DNA of 14,174 bases from Bacillota bacterium (GTDB lineage: Bacteria > Bacillota > Clostridia > Oscillospirales > Ruminococcaceae). Positions 1-6,174 of this stretch are shown one piece after another (the stretch's first letter is position 1; each line of letters starts with the position of its first letter). Both the position numbers and the translations under genes were made by a program. The notes under the pieces were generated by a model that was given only the letters and a program-made list of their open reading frames with translations, did not search any database and was not told where the DNA came from. Where the stretch lies: assembly GCA_029550985.1 (NCBI GenBank), contig JAKPGH010000086.1, positions 1 to 14,174 of the forward strand, in the 5' to 3' direction.

Positions 1-2
1 CC

Positions 3-284
3 TACATCGGCGACGGCAACCCCTTTCAGGGGATTGCGCTGGGATTTCGGCCCCGCTTTGGATTTGTCTTTGCCGAAGGCACCCCCATTATGACCCTCAA
101 CGCGGCGGGCAACGCCCAATTCACCCACTTTGCCGTCATGACCCAGCAGGGCTGCACCGCGGGGGTGGAGACCATCCCCACCGGATTTCAAGCCAAGCAG
201 CTGGGCAGCGCCAGTCAGGGCGGGCAGACCAGCCTCGGCCTCAACAAAGACGGCCAGCTCTACGTGTACCTTGTCTGGCGTTAA
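3..284 (+). CDS. 3' end of a phage tail/structural-like protein (partial)
   Basis: An open frame runs in from the left edge (first full codon at 3) to a TAA at 282-284, giving 93 residues. The ATG at 90 is probably internal, because the reading frame upstream of it is equally protein-like. The pattern near the start (GDG followed by IALGFRPRFGFVF) and the end (a Gly/Ser-rich stretch, then LGLNKDGQLYVYLVW) resembles the beta-rich C-terminal domains of tail-fibre or minor structural proteins in clostridial prophages. This is pattern recognition only; no catalytic motif is visible. It could equally be a secreted or surface beta-domain protein. The next gene is a cellular foldase, so any prophage would end here. 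The call is tentative. Confidence 0.4.
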   Translation, partial: YIGDGNPFQGIALGFRPRFGFVFAEGTPIMTLNAAGNAQFTHFAVMTQQGCTAGVETIPTGFQAKQLGSASQGGQTSLGLNKDGQLYVYLVWR

Positions 285-341
285 TGGGATTTTGTCGCGC
301 CTTGATGGGTAGAAGGTTTACAAACCGTTCACCTTCCTTCA

Positions 342-370
342 TTGACGGGGAGACATTTGTATATTATAAT
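342..370 (+). promoter_or_regulatory. Strong sigma-A promoter
   Basis: The -35 box is TTGACG (342-347) and the -10 box is TATAAT (365-370), separated by exactly 17 bp. Transcription should start near 377. It lies 58 bp after the stop of the upstream partial gene and about 30 bp before a perfect intrinsic terminator, so its product would be very short unless polymerase reads through into the PpiC lipoprotein gene. Confidence 0.75.
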
Positions 371-376
371 GTTACC

Positions 377-441
377 TGCGGTCAAACAAGCAGACACATC
401 AACAACCGCCTAACGGATGGCTGGTTAGGCGGTTGTTTTTT
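377..441 (+). ncRNA. Candidate ~65-nt small RNA or attenuated leader
   Basis: The interval between the predicted start of the 342-370 promoter and the U-tract of the 401-441 terminator is about 65 nt. Its 5' part (377-400) looks unstructured and the remainder is the terminator hairpin. No start codon with a ribosome binding site and a stop fits inside. It could be an independent small RNA, or a prematurely terminated leader of the foldase gene that starts 135 nt later. No known RNA family is recognised. The 5' end is predicted from the promoter and not observed. Confidence 0.4.
401..441 (+). terminator. Perfect 14-bp intrinsic terminator
   Basis: Arms 401-414 and 424-437 pair perfectly over 14 bp around a 9-nt loop (415-423), and the run of six T at 436-441 completes a Rho-independent terminator. 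The arms begin AACAACCGCC. It may end the upstream partial gene, the short transcript from the 342-370 promoter, or both. Confidence 0.85.
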
Positions 442-495
442 GCAAGGATAACCTTTGCAGCGGGATGGCGGGCAGCGCTGCCATTGTCCGGGTCT

Positions 496-526
496 TTGTT
501 TATCGCACGGCCACTTTGTCTAAAAT
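496..526 (+). promoter_or_regulatory. Weak candidate promoter for the PpiC lipoprotein
   Basis: TTGTTT (496-501) and TAAAAT (521-526) are 19 bp apart, placing a start near 533 and a leader of about 40 nt before the ATG at 576. Spacing and hexamers are poor, but a promoter is expected here because the strong upstream promoter is followed by a terminator. The 285-575 gap also contains a 12-bp palindrome GGCAGCGCTGCC at 471-482 with no assigned role. Confidence 0.25.
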
Positions 527-575
527 GTCTTGGTAGAATATGTGGGCGAACAGCCCGGAAGAGGAGCACAACAAC

Positions 576-1643
576 ATGAAAACAAAACTGCTAACCATCC
601 TGCTGACCCTGTTGCTGGTCATCACCGCCGGATGTACCGTCACCGACATCCCTGAGGAATCCCAGGATTCGTCGGCCTCGCAGGAAGAGAGCGTCTCTGA
701 TAAATCTGAGGAGGCGTCCCAGCCCGACCGGCAGGAAATTCCCGAGCAGCCCCTGTCCACGCTGGGAGACAATGTGGTGTACAGCTCCGATTACCTGTAC
801 ACTTACAACCTGTACGCTTCCCAGTACGGCCCCATGCTGGACCAGGAAATGGACGGCAAAACGGTGCGGGAACACCTGGTTGACTACATCATGGATATGC
901 TCAAGGAAGCCGCCGTCCTGTACAACGCCGCCGTCAAGGAGGGCATGGAGCTTTCCCAGGAGGAGAAAGACGGCATCCAAAACGACGTGCAAACCGTGGT
1001 GGACGCCCAGTACGAGGGCGACGATCAGAAATTCCTCAACGCCTTTGCCCTGACCCCGGAGCAGATGAAGGGCATGCTGGAGCGCAGCAAATTAATCGAC
1101 CTGTACTACAGCAAAGCCTTGGAGGCCATTGAGGTCACCGAAGAGGAAATTGCCAAATACTACCAAAACAATCAGGACAGCCTGGACCAGGTGACGGTTC
1201 GCCACATTCTGATTGACTGCACCGACGAAATGAGCGAGGAAGAGCAGAACGCGGCCAAAGCCAAAGCCGAGGACCTTCTGGCGCAGGTGCAGGGGGGAGC
1301 CGATATCGGCAAGCTGGCGGCGGAACATTCCAGCGACCCCGGCTCCAAGGACAACAACGGGGAGTACACCTTCGGCAGAGGCCAGATGGTAGCCGAGTTT
1401 GAGGACTGGGCCTTTTCCGCCAAGCCCGGTGACAAGGGCATGGTAAAGACCATCTACGGATATCACATCATGGAAAAAATCAGCCAAACCGGTCTGGAGG
1501 AGGCCAAGCCCCAAATCACCCAAATTCTGCGGCAGCAAAAATTCCCTGAACAGTACAGCGAAATCGATAGCCAGGTTCACTCTTCCGATTGGACTTTGAA
1601 TCAGGAGCTGCTGGATCAGATTCATGCCTCCGTTGTAATGTAA
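576..1643 (+). CDS. PrsA-like PpiC (parvulin) peptidyl-prolyl isomerase lipoprotein
   Basis: This 355-residue protein is an extracytoplasmic foldase: it should be tethered to the outer face of the membrane and assist folding of exported proteins by prolyl cis-trans isomerisation. It begins with a lysine-containing hydrophobic signal ending in a lipobox (VITAGC, Cys20), followed by a Ser/Glu-rich linker (about 21-60), a helical SurA/PrsA-like N-terminal region (about 65-200) and a parvulin domain at about 206-301, with VRHILI at its start and the family hallmarks GRGQMV and YGYHIM. The ATG at 540 would put residues before the signal peptide; the ATG at 576 has a GAGGAG ribosome binding site 8 nt upstream and is preferred. 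The gene appears monocistronic, with a terminator just after its stop. Family assignment is firm; clients are unknown. Confidence 0.9.
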   Translation: MKTKLLTILLTLLLVITAGCTVTDIPEESQDSSASQEESVSDKSEEASQPDRQEIPEQPLSTLGDNVVYSSDYLYTYNLYASQYGPMLDQEMDGKTVREHLVDYIMDMLKEAAVLYNAAVKEGMELSQEEKDGIQNDVQTVVDAQYEGDDQKFLNAFALTPEQMKGMLERSKLIDLYYSKALEAIEVTEEEIAKYYQNNQDSLDQVTVRHILIDCTDEMSEEEQNAAKAKAEDLLAQVQGGADIGKLAAEHSSDPGSKDNNGEYTFGRGQMVAEFEDWAFSAKPGDKGMVKTIYGYHIMEKISQTGLEEAKPQITQILRQQKFPEQYSEIDSQVHSSDWTLNQELLDQIHASVVM

Positions 1644-1653
1644 CATCCGGCTG

Positions 1654-1685
1654 AAAAGAGGGCGGGTATTCCGCCCTCTTTTTTT
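1654..1685 (+). terminator. Intrinsic terminator of the PpiC gene
   Basis: GAGGGCGG (1658-1665) pairs with CCGCCCTC (1671-1678) around a 5-nt loop. The stem is extended by A-runs pairing with the T-run, and seven T follow. It lies 10 nt after the stop codon at 1643. Confidence 0.9.
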
Positions 1686-1740
1686 GTCTTTGGATAGTTT
1701 GGCTCACATCCAGTCATTTGTCAGACAGCGCTGCCATAAT

Positions 1741-1772
1741 AAAAAGAATCCCCCTGCCGTCAGCAGGGGGAT
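1741..1772 (-). terminator. Intrinsic terminator of the NhaC-type gene
   Basis: A 10-bp perfect stem (1748-1757 with 1763-1772, containing CCCCCTGC and its complement) has a 5-nt loop. Read on the minus strand it is followed by a T-rich run (complement of 1739-1747). It lies 18 nt beyond the antiporter stop. Together with the terminator at 1654-1685 it separates the two convergent genes. Confidence 0.88.
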
Positions 1773-1790
1773 GAACGGTTTTGCATTCGG

Positions 1791-3434
1791 TTAAGATCTT
1801 TTGGGGGCCGGCTCGAGGACTTCATCGGTGCCCTTCACCCGGGCATGGATAAACAGCAGCACGCCTACCAGCATGGCAAGGCCTGCTACCAGAACGATGA
1901 CGGCGTTCTGCACAAAACCGGCAATGATGTACCCTACAAAGGAGATACCCGCCACCAACATGGCATAGGGAATCTGGGTGTACACGTGAGCGATGTGGTT
2001 GCACTGAGCGCCCGTGGAAGCCATAATGGTGGTGTCGGAGATGGGGGAAATATGGTCGCCGCAAACGGCGCCGGCCAGGCAGGCGGAAATGCTGATGACC
2101 AGCATTTCGCTGCCATCGCTAAAGAGAGCAACTACAATGGGAATCAGAATACCAAAGGTTCCCCAAGAGGTTCCGGTGGCAAAGGCAAGGCCCAGAGCAA
2201 TGAGGAAGAACACAGCGGGGAGGAAGACGCTGGCGGCGGCGTTTCCGGCTACCGCATTGGCCACAAACACGTCGGCGCCCAAACTGTCGTTGCAGAAACC
2301 GGAAAGAGTCCAGGCAAAGGAAAGAATCAGCAGTGCGGGTACCATCTGCCGGAACCCTTCGGGCAGGCAACCGGCAAATTCCCGGAAGGTGATCACTTTG
2401 CGGGGAATGTAAAGCAAAAACACCACAAACAACGTGACCAGGGAGCCCAGAGGCAGAGCCACCGTGGAGTCGCAGTTGGCAAAGGCATCCACAAAGCTTT
2501 CCCCTTCAAAGAAGCCGCCGGTGTAAATCATAGCCACCACGCAGCTGACAATGAGAACGATGACGGGAATCAGCAGATCCAGCACCGTGCCTTTGGTTCC
2601 TTCCACCTGTTGGGAATCGGCATACTCGTTGCCGGTTCCGCCAAACAAATCGCCCTTGTTGATAGCCAACAGTTCATGGCGCCGCATGGAACCAAAGTCA
2701 ATGCCCCAAAGAGTGATCAAAATCATCATGGCGATGGTCAGAAGGGCATAAAGGTTATAAGGAATCGCCCGCAGAAACATGTTAAACCCATCGATAGAGC
2801 TGCCTTCGGGAACCGAGGAAGTCACAGCGGCGGCCCAGCTGGAAATAGGAGCAATGATGCAGACGGGAGCGGCCGTGGCGTCAATCAGATAGGCCAGCTT
2901 TGCCCGGGACACCTTATATTTATCGGTAACCGGCATCATCACGTTGCCTACCGTCAGACAGTTAAAGTAGTCGTCCACAAAAATCAGCACACCCAGACCA
3001 ACGGTGGAAAGCAAAGCGCCTTTTCGGGTGGTGATTTTCCTGGCAGCCCAGCGCCCGTAGGCGGCGGAACCTCCCGCTTTGTTCATCAAAGCCACCAAAA
3101 TTCCCAAAATCACCAGGAACATCATAATGCCCATGTTGCCGGCCACTTCGCTGGTCAGCTTGTCGGTGATGGTGATGACGGTGAGAACCGGGTTAAAGTT
3201 GGCGTAAAAGAGTCCGCCCGCCAAGATACCTACAAAGAGGGAAATATACACCTCTTTGGTAACCAACGCCAGCACAATGGCCACAATGGGAGGCACCAAA
3301 GACCAGATGGTGGCATACATATTGCTTTGGTACTCTTCCTGTGCGGCTAACACCGGAGTCGCGGCTACCGTCAGCAGGAGGATACAGAGCATCAGGCCGG
3401 ATAACATTCTGCGGGTCTTGCTCACATACAACAT
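1791..3434 (-). CDS. Na+/H+ antiporter NhaC-family membrane protein
   Basis: A polytopic membrane protein of 547 residues with about a dozen hydrophobic segments, in the NhaC superfamily. These proteins exchange cations, or organic acids and amino acids, against H+ or Na+. Family signatures are visible: FVDDYFNCLTVGNVM (about 152-166), SRAKLAYLIDATAAPV (about 176-191), GTSWGTFGIL (about 421-430) and GDHISPISDTT (about 459-469). A long hydrophilic loop lies near 250-285. The N-terminus resembles a cleavable signal peptide ending near ATPVLAA. The ATG at 3434 sits very close to the AGGAAAGG ribosome binding site; a GTG at 3425 (codon 4) has better spacing from AAGGA and may be the true start. 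The gene is monocistronic, with its own promoter and terminator. The substrate cannot be read from sequence; malate/lactate or amino acid exchange are family alternatives. Confidence 0.9.
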   Translation of the reverse strand: MLYVSKTRRMLSGLMLCILLLTVAATPVLAAQEEYQSNMYATIWSLVPPIVAIVLALVTKEVYISLFVGILAGGLFYANFNPVLTVITITDKLTSEVAGNMGIMMFLVILGILVALMNKAGGSAAYGRWAARKITTRKGALLSTVGLGVLIFVDDYFNCLTVGNVMMPVTDKYKVSRAKLAYLIDATAAPVCIIAPISSWAAAVTSSVPEGSSIDGFNMFLRAIPYNLYALLTIAMMILITLWGIDFGSMRRHELLAINKGDLFGGTGNEYADSQQVEGTKGTVLDLLIPVIVLIVSCVVAMIYTGGFFEGESFVDAFANCDSTVALPLGSLVTLFVVFLLYIPRKVITFREFAGCLPEGFRQMVPALLILSFAWTLSGFCNDSLGADVFVANAVAGNAAASVFLPAVFFLIALGLAFATGTSWGTFGILIPIVVALFSDGSEMLVISISACLAGAVCGDHISPISDTTIMASTGAQCNHIAHVYTQIPYAMLVAGISFVGYIIAGFVQNAVIVLVAGLAMLVGVLLFIHARVKGTDEVLEPAPKRS

Positions 3435-3518
3435 CCTTTCCTGTTAATACTTTAAATTACTAATAAACGTACCACATTTATTCATAAAATTCAAGGTTAT
3501 TTCATAATTAGGAAAAAA

Positions 3519-3546
3519 ATTATAAATAATAATTAATTAACCTCAA
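3519..3546 (-). promoter_or_regulatory. Promoter of the NhaC-type gene
   Basis: On the minus strand TTGAGG (3546-3541) and TATAAT (3524-3519) are separated by 16 bp, predicting a start near 3512 and a leader of about 78 nt. It lies back to back with the tRNA promoter in an AT-rich gap. Confidence 0.65.
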
Positions 3547-3566
3547 AACTGTAAAGCAAGGAAGTA

Positions 3567-3594
3567 TTGACTTTTCCTTGAAAAGTCGTATAAT
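3567..3594 (+). promoter_or_regulatory. Promoter of tRNA-Gly
   Basis: TTGACT (3567-3572) and TATAAT (3589-3594) are separated by 16 bp. The predicted start near 3601 leaves a leader of about 9 nt before the mature tRNA at 3610. Confidence 0.8.
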
Positions 3595-3609
3595 AGTACT
3601 GGTATTTGC

Positions 3610-3683
3610 GCGGGTATGGTTTAGTGGTAGAACATCAGCTTCCCAAGCTGAGAGTGTGGGTTCGATTCCCATTACCCGCTCCA
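3610..3683 (+). tRNA. tRNA-Gly (anticodon CCC), CCA encoded
   Basis: A full cloverleaf can be drawn. The acceptor stem GCGGGTA (3610-3616) pairs over 7 bp with TACCCGC, the D arm uses GTTT with GAAC, the anticodon stem TCAGC/GCTGA encloses the loop TTCCCAA (anticodon CCC), and the T arm GTGGG/CCCAT encloses TTCGATT. A T discriminator is followed by an encoded CCA at 3681-3683. Anticodon CCC reads GGG glycine codons. It is a single tRNA gene with its own promoter and terminator, not part of a cluster. Confidence 0.96.
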
Positions 3684-3705
3684 GAACAAACCGCTTGGTT
3701 GTGCG

Positions 3706-3725
3706 AAAACCGGCGGTTTTCTTTT
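3706..3725 (+). terminator. Intrinsic terminator of tRNA-Gly
   Basis: AAAACC (3706-3711) pairs with GGTTTT (3715-3720) around a 3-nt loop. The sequence continues C then TTTTT. It lies 22 nt after the CCA end. Confidence 0.75.
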
Positions 3726-3772
3726 TGCTCAAAGCGCCGCACAACACACACTGCGACACCCGTATTCCCCGC

Positions 3773-3810
3773 ATCATCTATTTCGATGATAAACACTTGC
3801 AAGAGTGCAA
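3773..3810 (+). promoter_or_regulatory. Two small inverted repeats before the EamA gene
   Basis: ATCATC (3773-3778) with GATGAT (3785-3790), and TTGCA (3797-3801) with TGCAA (3806-3810), lie just upstream of the ribosome binding site. Both are short and could be chance, an operator, or a leader hairpin. No regulator is assigned. Confidence 0.2.
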
Positions 3811-3835
3811 TTTCTAAAAACGAAAGGGGATTCTT

Positions 3836-4693
3836 TTGAGCATTCAGACGAGGAAAGTCAAAGCCATGGGAATGATGGTCGCCTGCTCTTTGCTGTGGAG
3901 CATGGGAGGACTGTTCATAAAGCTGCTTCCGCTGCCGGCCCTTGCCATTGCATCGCTGCGGAGCATAATTGCAGCCGGCGTCATTTTTCTGTATATGCGG
4001 GTGCGCAAAATCCCCTTTTGCTTAAACCGCAGCTCCTTCTTCATCGGCCTTACCCTAAGCATTACCCTCGTGTGCTTTGTGGCAGCCAACAAGCTAACCA
4101 CCGCCGCCAACGCCATCATACTGCAATTTACCGCCCCCATTTTTATGGTGGTAATTCTGGTTCTGATTTATAAGCAGCATTTTCGTAGTGCGGATTATGC
4201 CGCCATCACTTTGACCTTTTTGGGCATCGCTCTCTGCTTTTTGGGAGAAACCGGACAAGGCTCCACCTTGGGAAACGCCATCGCCATCTGCAGCGGTTTC
4301 ACCTATGGGTGTATGTACATATTTTCGGGCTCCTCGGACTTCAGCACCCGAATGAGCGGAATTCTGCTGGGCCAGTTGATGAGCTTTGGCGTGGGACTTC
4401 CCTTTCTGTTTCAGGTCAAGACCTTTTCCCCCACCTCCCTTGCCTTGATTCTGGGATTAGGCGTTTTGCAGTTGGGGATTCCCTACCTTTTGATGTCCAT
4501 GGCGGCCAACGATTGCTCCCCTCTGCACTGCTGCCTCATTTCGGTTATCGAACCCTTAATCTCGCCTTTCTGGGTCTTTTCGTTTTACGGAGAGCAGCCC
4601 AGCCGTTTTGCTGTGGCGGGCAGCATTTTGGTTCTGGTGACGGTAACGACGTGGAGCATCGGCAACGCCCGTGCGGAAGAAGCCGTCGTCTAG
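3836..4693 (+). CDS. EamA/DMT-family transporter
   Basis: A 285-residue integral membrane protein of the drug/metabolite transporter superfamily, with about ten transmembrane helices in two tandem EamA repeats (about 10-140 and 145-275). Family features include the N-terminal LLWSMGGLFIK helix, the loop APIFMVVI at the end of the first repeat, and VIEPLISPFWVF in the second. Members export amino acids or other small metabolites, or salvage them; the substrate here cannot be told. The start is TTG at 3836, chosen because AAAGGGGA ends 5 nt upstream; the ATG at 3866 is a weaker alternative. No convincing sigma-A promoter was found in 3726-3830, although two small inverted repeats lie there (3773-3790 and 3797-3810) and could be operator sites. 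The gene is monocistronic and ends in the terminator shared with the convergent opp operon. Confidence 0.9.
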   Translation: MSIQTRKVKAMGMMVACSLLWSMGGLFIKLLPLPALAIASLRSIIAAGVIFLYMRVRKIPFCLNRSSFFIGLTLSITLVCFVAANKLTTAANAIILQFTAPIFMVVILVLIYKQHFRSADYAAITLTFLGIALCFLGETGQGSTLGNAIAICSGFTYGCMYIFSGSSDFSTRMSGILLGQLMSFGVGLPFLFQVKTFSPTSLALILGLGVLQLGIPYLLMSMAANDCSPLHCCLISVIEPLISPFWVFSFYGEQPSRFAVAGSILVLVTVTTWSIGNARAEEAVV

Positions 4694-4733
4694 GTTATCG
4701 CGCCCCAATGGTGCTGACGGAACAATATAAATT

Positions 4734-4768
4734 AAAGAGCATCGGCTTGAATCGCCGATGCTCTTTTT
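4734..4768. terminator. Bidirectional intrinsic terminator (EamA gene and opp operon)
   Basis: GAGCATCGGC (4737-4746) pairs perfectly with GCCGATGCTC (4754-4763) around a 7-nt loop, flanked by AAA on the left and TTTTT on the right. It can terminate the plus-strand permease gene and, less strongly because its U-tract is shorter, the minus-strand amidohydrolase gene whose stop lies 9 nt away. Confidence 0.9.
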
Positions 4769-4776
4769 GATTCCAA

Positions 4777-5940
4777 TTAGGATTCCAACAACTTGAGGGT
4801 GGAGGCTACAAACATTTCGGCGCCGATGGGCAAAATGTCCTCATTGGCGGTAAACTTGGGATTGTGTACCAGGTACTCATACCCTTCTTCTTCCGAGCCG
4901 CTGCCAATCAGGAAGAAGGCGGTGGGGGCAATCTGCCCGAAGGCGGAAAAGTCATCCCCCGCCATCAAGGTGCGGGGCCGAACCAGAACATCCTCCCCGT
5001 ACAGCTCTTTAGCGGTTTCCTGTACGATGCGGGTGACATACTCGTCGTTGATAATGGGGGCGTAGCCCTTCATCATCTCAATCTGATAAGTGGCGCCGTA
5101 GGCTTGGCAGATGCCTGAAACGATTTCCTCCAACCGCTTGTGAATAAAGGCGCGGACTCCTTCGTCCATGGTGCGGATGGTTCCCCCCAACTCCACCTTG
5201 GGCCCCAGAATGTTGAGGGAGGAGTCGGCAATAAAGCGGGTGACCGACACCACGGCATTGTCGTAGGGGCTGATGTTCCGGGAAACGATGCTGTTTAAGT
5301 TGGTGACAATATGGGCAGCCACTGTCACCACGTCGATGGAAGCCTCCGGAGCCGCTCCGTGGCTGCCGGTTCCCGTAACGTGAATGAGGAATTTGTCGGG
5401 GGAAGCGGTGGCCGTGCCGGGCCAGCAGGAGATCAGTCCAGTTTTAAGCTTGGCCAACACATGGGCGCCGATGAAATAATCGCAGTCGCTGACGGCGCCG
5501 GAATCCACAATGGCCTGGGCTCCGCCGGGAAATTGCTCTTCCGCCGCCTGAAAAATGAATTTGACGGTGCCGCAAAGCTGGTGGCGAATTTTGCTCAGTA
5601 CGCTGGCAGCCCCCAGAAGAGTGGCGGTGTGAAAATCGTGGCCGCAGGCGTGCATGACGCCGTCGTGTACCGATTTGTACTCCACATCGGCCTGTTCCTG
5701 TATGGGAAGCGCGTCGATATCCGCCCGAATGCCCACCACCTTGCCGGGCTTGGCTCCTTTCAGAATTCCTACCACGCTGGTGTCGGCAGGTCGGAGAATT
5801 TCAATGCCCTCCATCTGCTCCAGGGCTTTGACAATGTAAGCGCTGGTCTCCTTTTCCTGATAGGAGACTTCGGGATATTTATGCAGGTGCCGTCTCCACG
5901 CCACCATTTGGTCTTTGTCCACATATTGTTTCCAATTCAT
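4777..5940 (-). CDS. M20D-family metallo-amidohydrolase / peptidase
   Basis: This 387-residue cytoplasmic hydrolase belongs to the M20D (amidohydrolase/hippurate hydrolase) group, which cleaves N-acyl amino acids or short peptides with two metal ions. The expected metal ligands can be seen: MHACGHDFHT (Cys99, His101), the glutamate pair in QAAEEQFPGG (Glu134/135), IGAHV (His160) and LVHNPKF (His359). The dimerisation (lid) domain spans about 180-290, containing GTGSHGAAPEASID. Length and domain order are normal for the family. An AAGGA ribosome binding site lies 9 nt before the ATG. It is the last gene of the opp operon, 234 nt after oppA, so it probably acts on what the transporter imports. 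Substrate is unknown: N-acyl amino acids, acylated dipeptides or indole-amino acid conjugates are all possible. Confidence 0.92.
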   Translation of the reverse strand: MNWKQYVDKDQMVAWRRHLHKYPEVSYQEKETSAYIVKALEQMEGIEILRPADTSVVGILKGAKPGKVVGIRADIDALPIQEQADVEYKSVHDGVMHACGHDFHTATLLGAASVLSKIRHQLCGTVKFIFQAAEEQFPGGAQAIVDSGAVSDCDYFIGAHVLAKLKTGLISCWPGTATASPDKFLIHVTGTGSHGAAPEASIDVVTVAAHIVTNLNSIVSRNISPYDNAVVSVTRFIADSSLNILGPKVELGGTIRTMDEGVRAFIHKRLEEIVSGICQAYGATYQIEMMKGYAPIINDEYVTRIVQETAKELYGEDVLVRPRTLMAGDDFSAFGQIAPTAFFLIGSGSEEEGYEYLVHNPKFTANEDILPIGAEMFVASTLKLLES

Positions 5941-6029
5941 ACTACCGCGTCCTTTCCATGGTCAGTTGTCCCCTGCCCGCCCTCTTGAAAGGCGCTCCAC
6001 AGGCGGCTCGAGCAAATAATAGGAATGAG

Positions 6030-6056
6030 GCCGGGGAGGATGGCATTCTCCCCGGC
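6030..6056 (-). other. GC-rich hairpin between oppA and the amidohydrolase
   Basis: A 9-bp perfect stem (6030-6038 with 6048-6056, containing CCGGGGAG and its complement) has a 9-nt loop. On the minus strand it is not followed by a clean U-tract, so it is not a convincing terminator. It may stabilise or uncouple the two halves of the operon mRNA. Confidence 0.4.
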
Positions 6057-6142
6057 GTCATTACCTGATTCTATGGAGTCATGGGGGTAAGGGTAGGTAC
6101 TTTTGCTGTGCACGGTCTGACCGTTCATACGCTCATGCCGTT

Positions 6143-6158
6143 GCCCGGTGCGCCGGGC
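6143..6158 (-). other. Hairpin just downstream of oppA
   Basis: GCCCGG (6143-6148) and CCGGGC (6153-6158) form a 6-bp stem with a 4-nt loop, 17 nt beyond the oppA stop, with no U-tract. Hairpins here often protect binding-protein mRNA from 3' decay, which would favour high oppA expression. That role is inferred. Confidence 0.4.
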
Positions 6159-6174
6159 TTAAGCAGCTTTGCCA

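Noticed and set aside
473..1737. 12-bp direct repeat CAGCGCTGCCAT at 473-484 and 1726-1737 flanking the PpiC lipoprotein gene
   Set aside because: A few 12-bp matches are expected by chance in a window this size, and no transposase or target duplication accompanies it.
1845..3350. Long open frame of about 500 codons on the plus strand, antisense to the NhaC-type gene
   Set aside because: Its translation is rich in Gly, His, Gln and Asn with no domain and no good ribosome binding site; the opposite strand carries unmistakable antiporter motifs. It is a mirror of GC-biased codon use.
3520..3777. Minus-strand open frame covering the tRNA, containing a segment RVMGIEPTLSAWEADVLPL
   Set aside because: This is the familiar spurious peptide from translating the complement of a tRNA-Gly gene; the cloverleaf explains the sequence fully.
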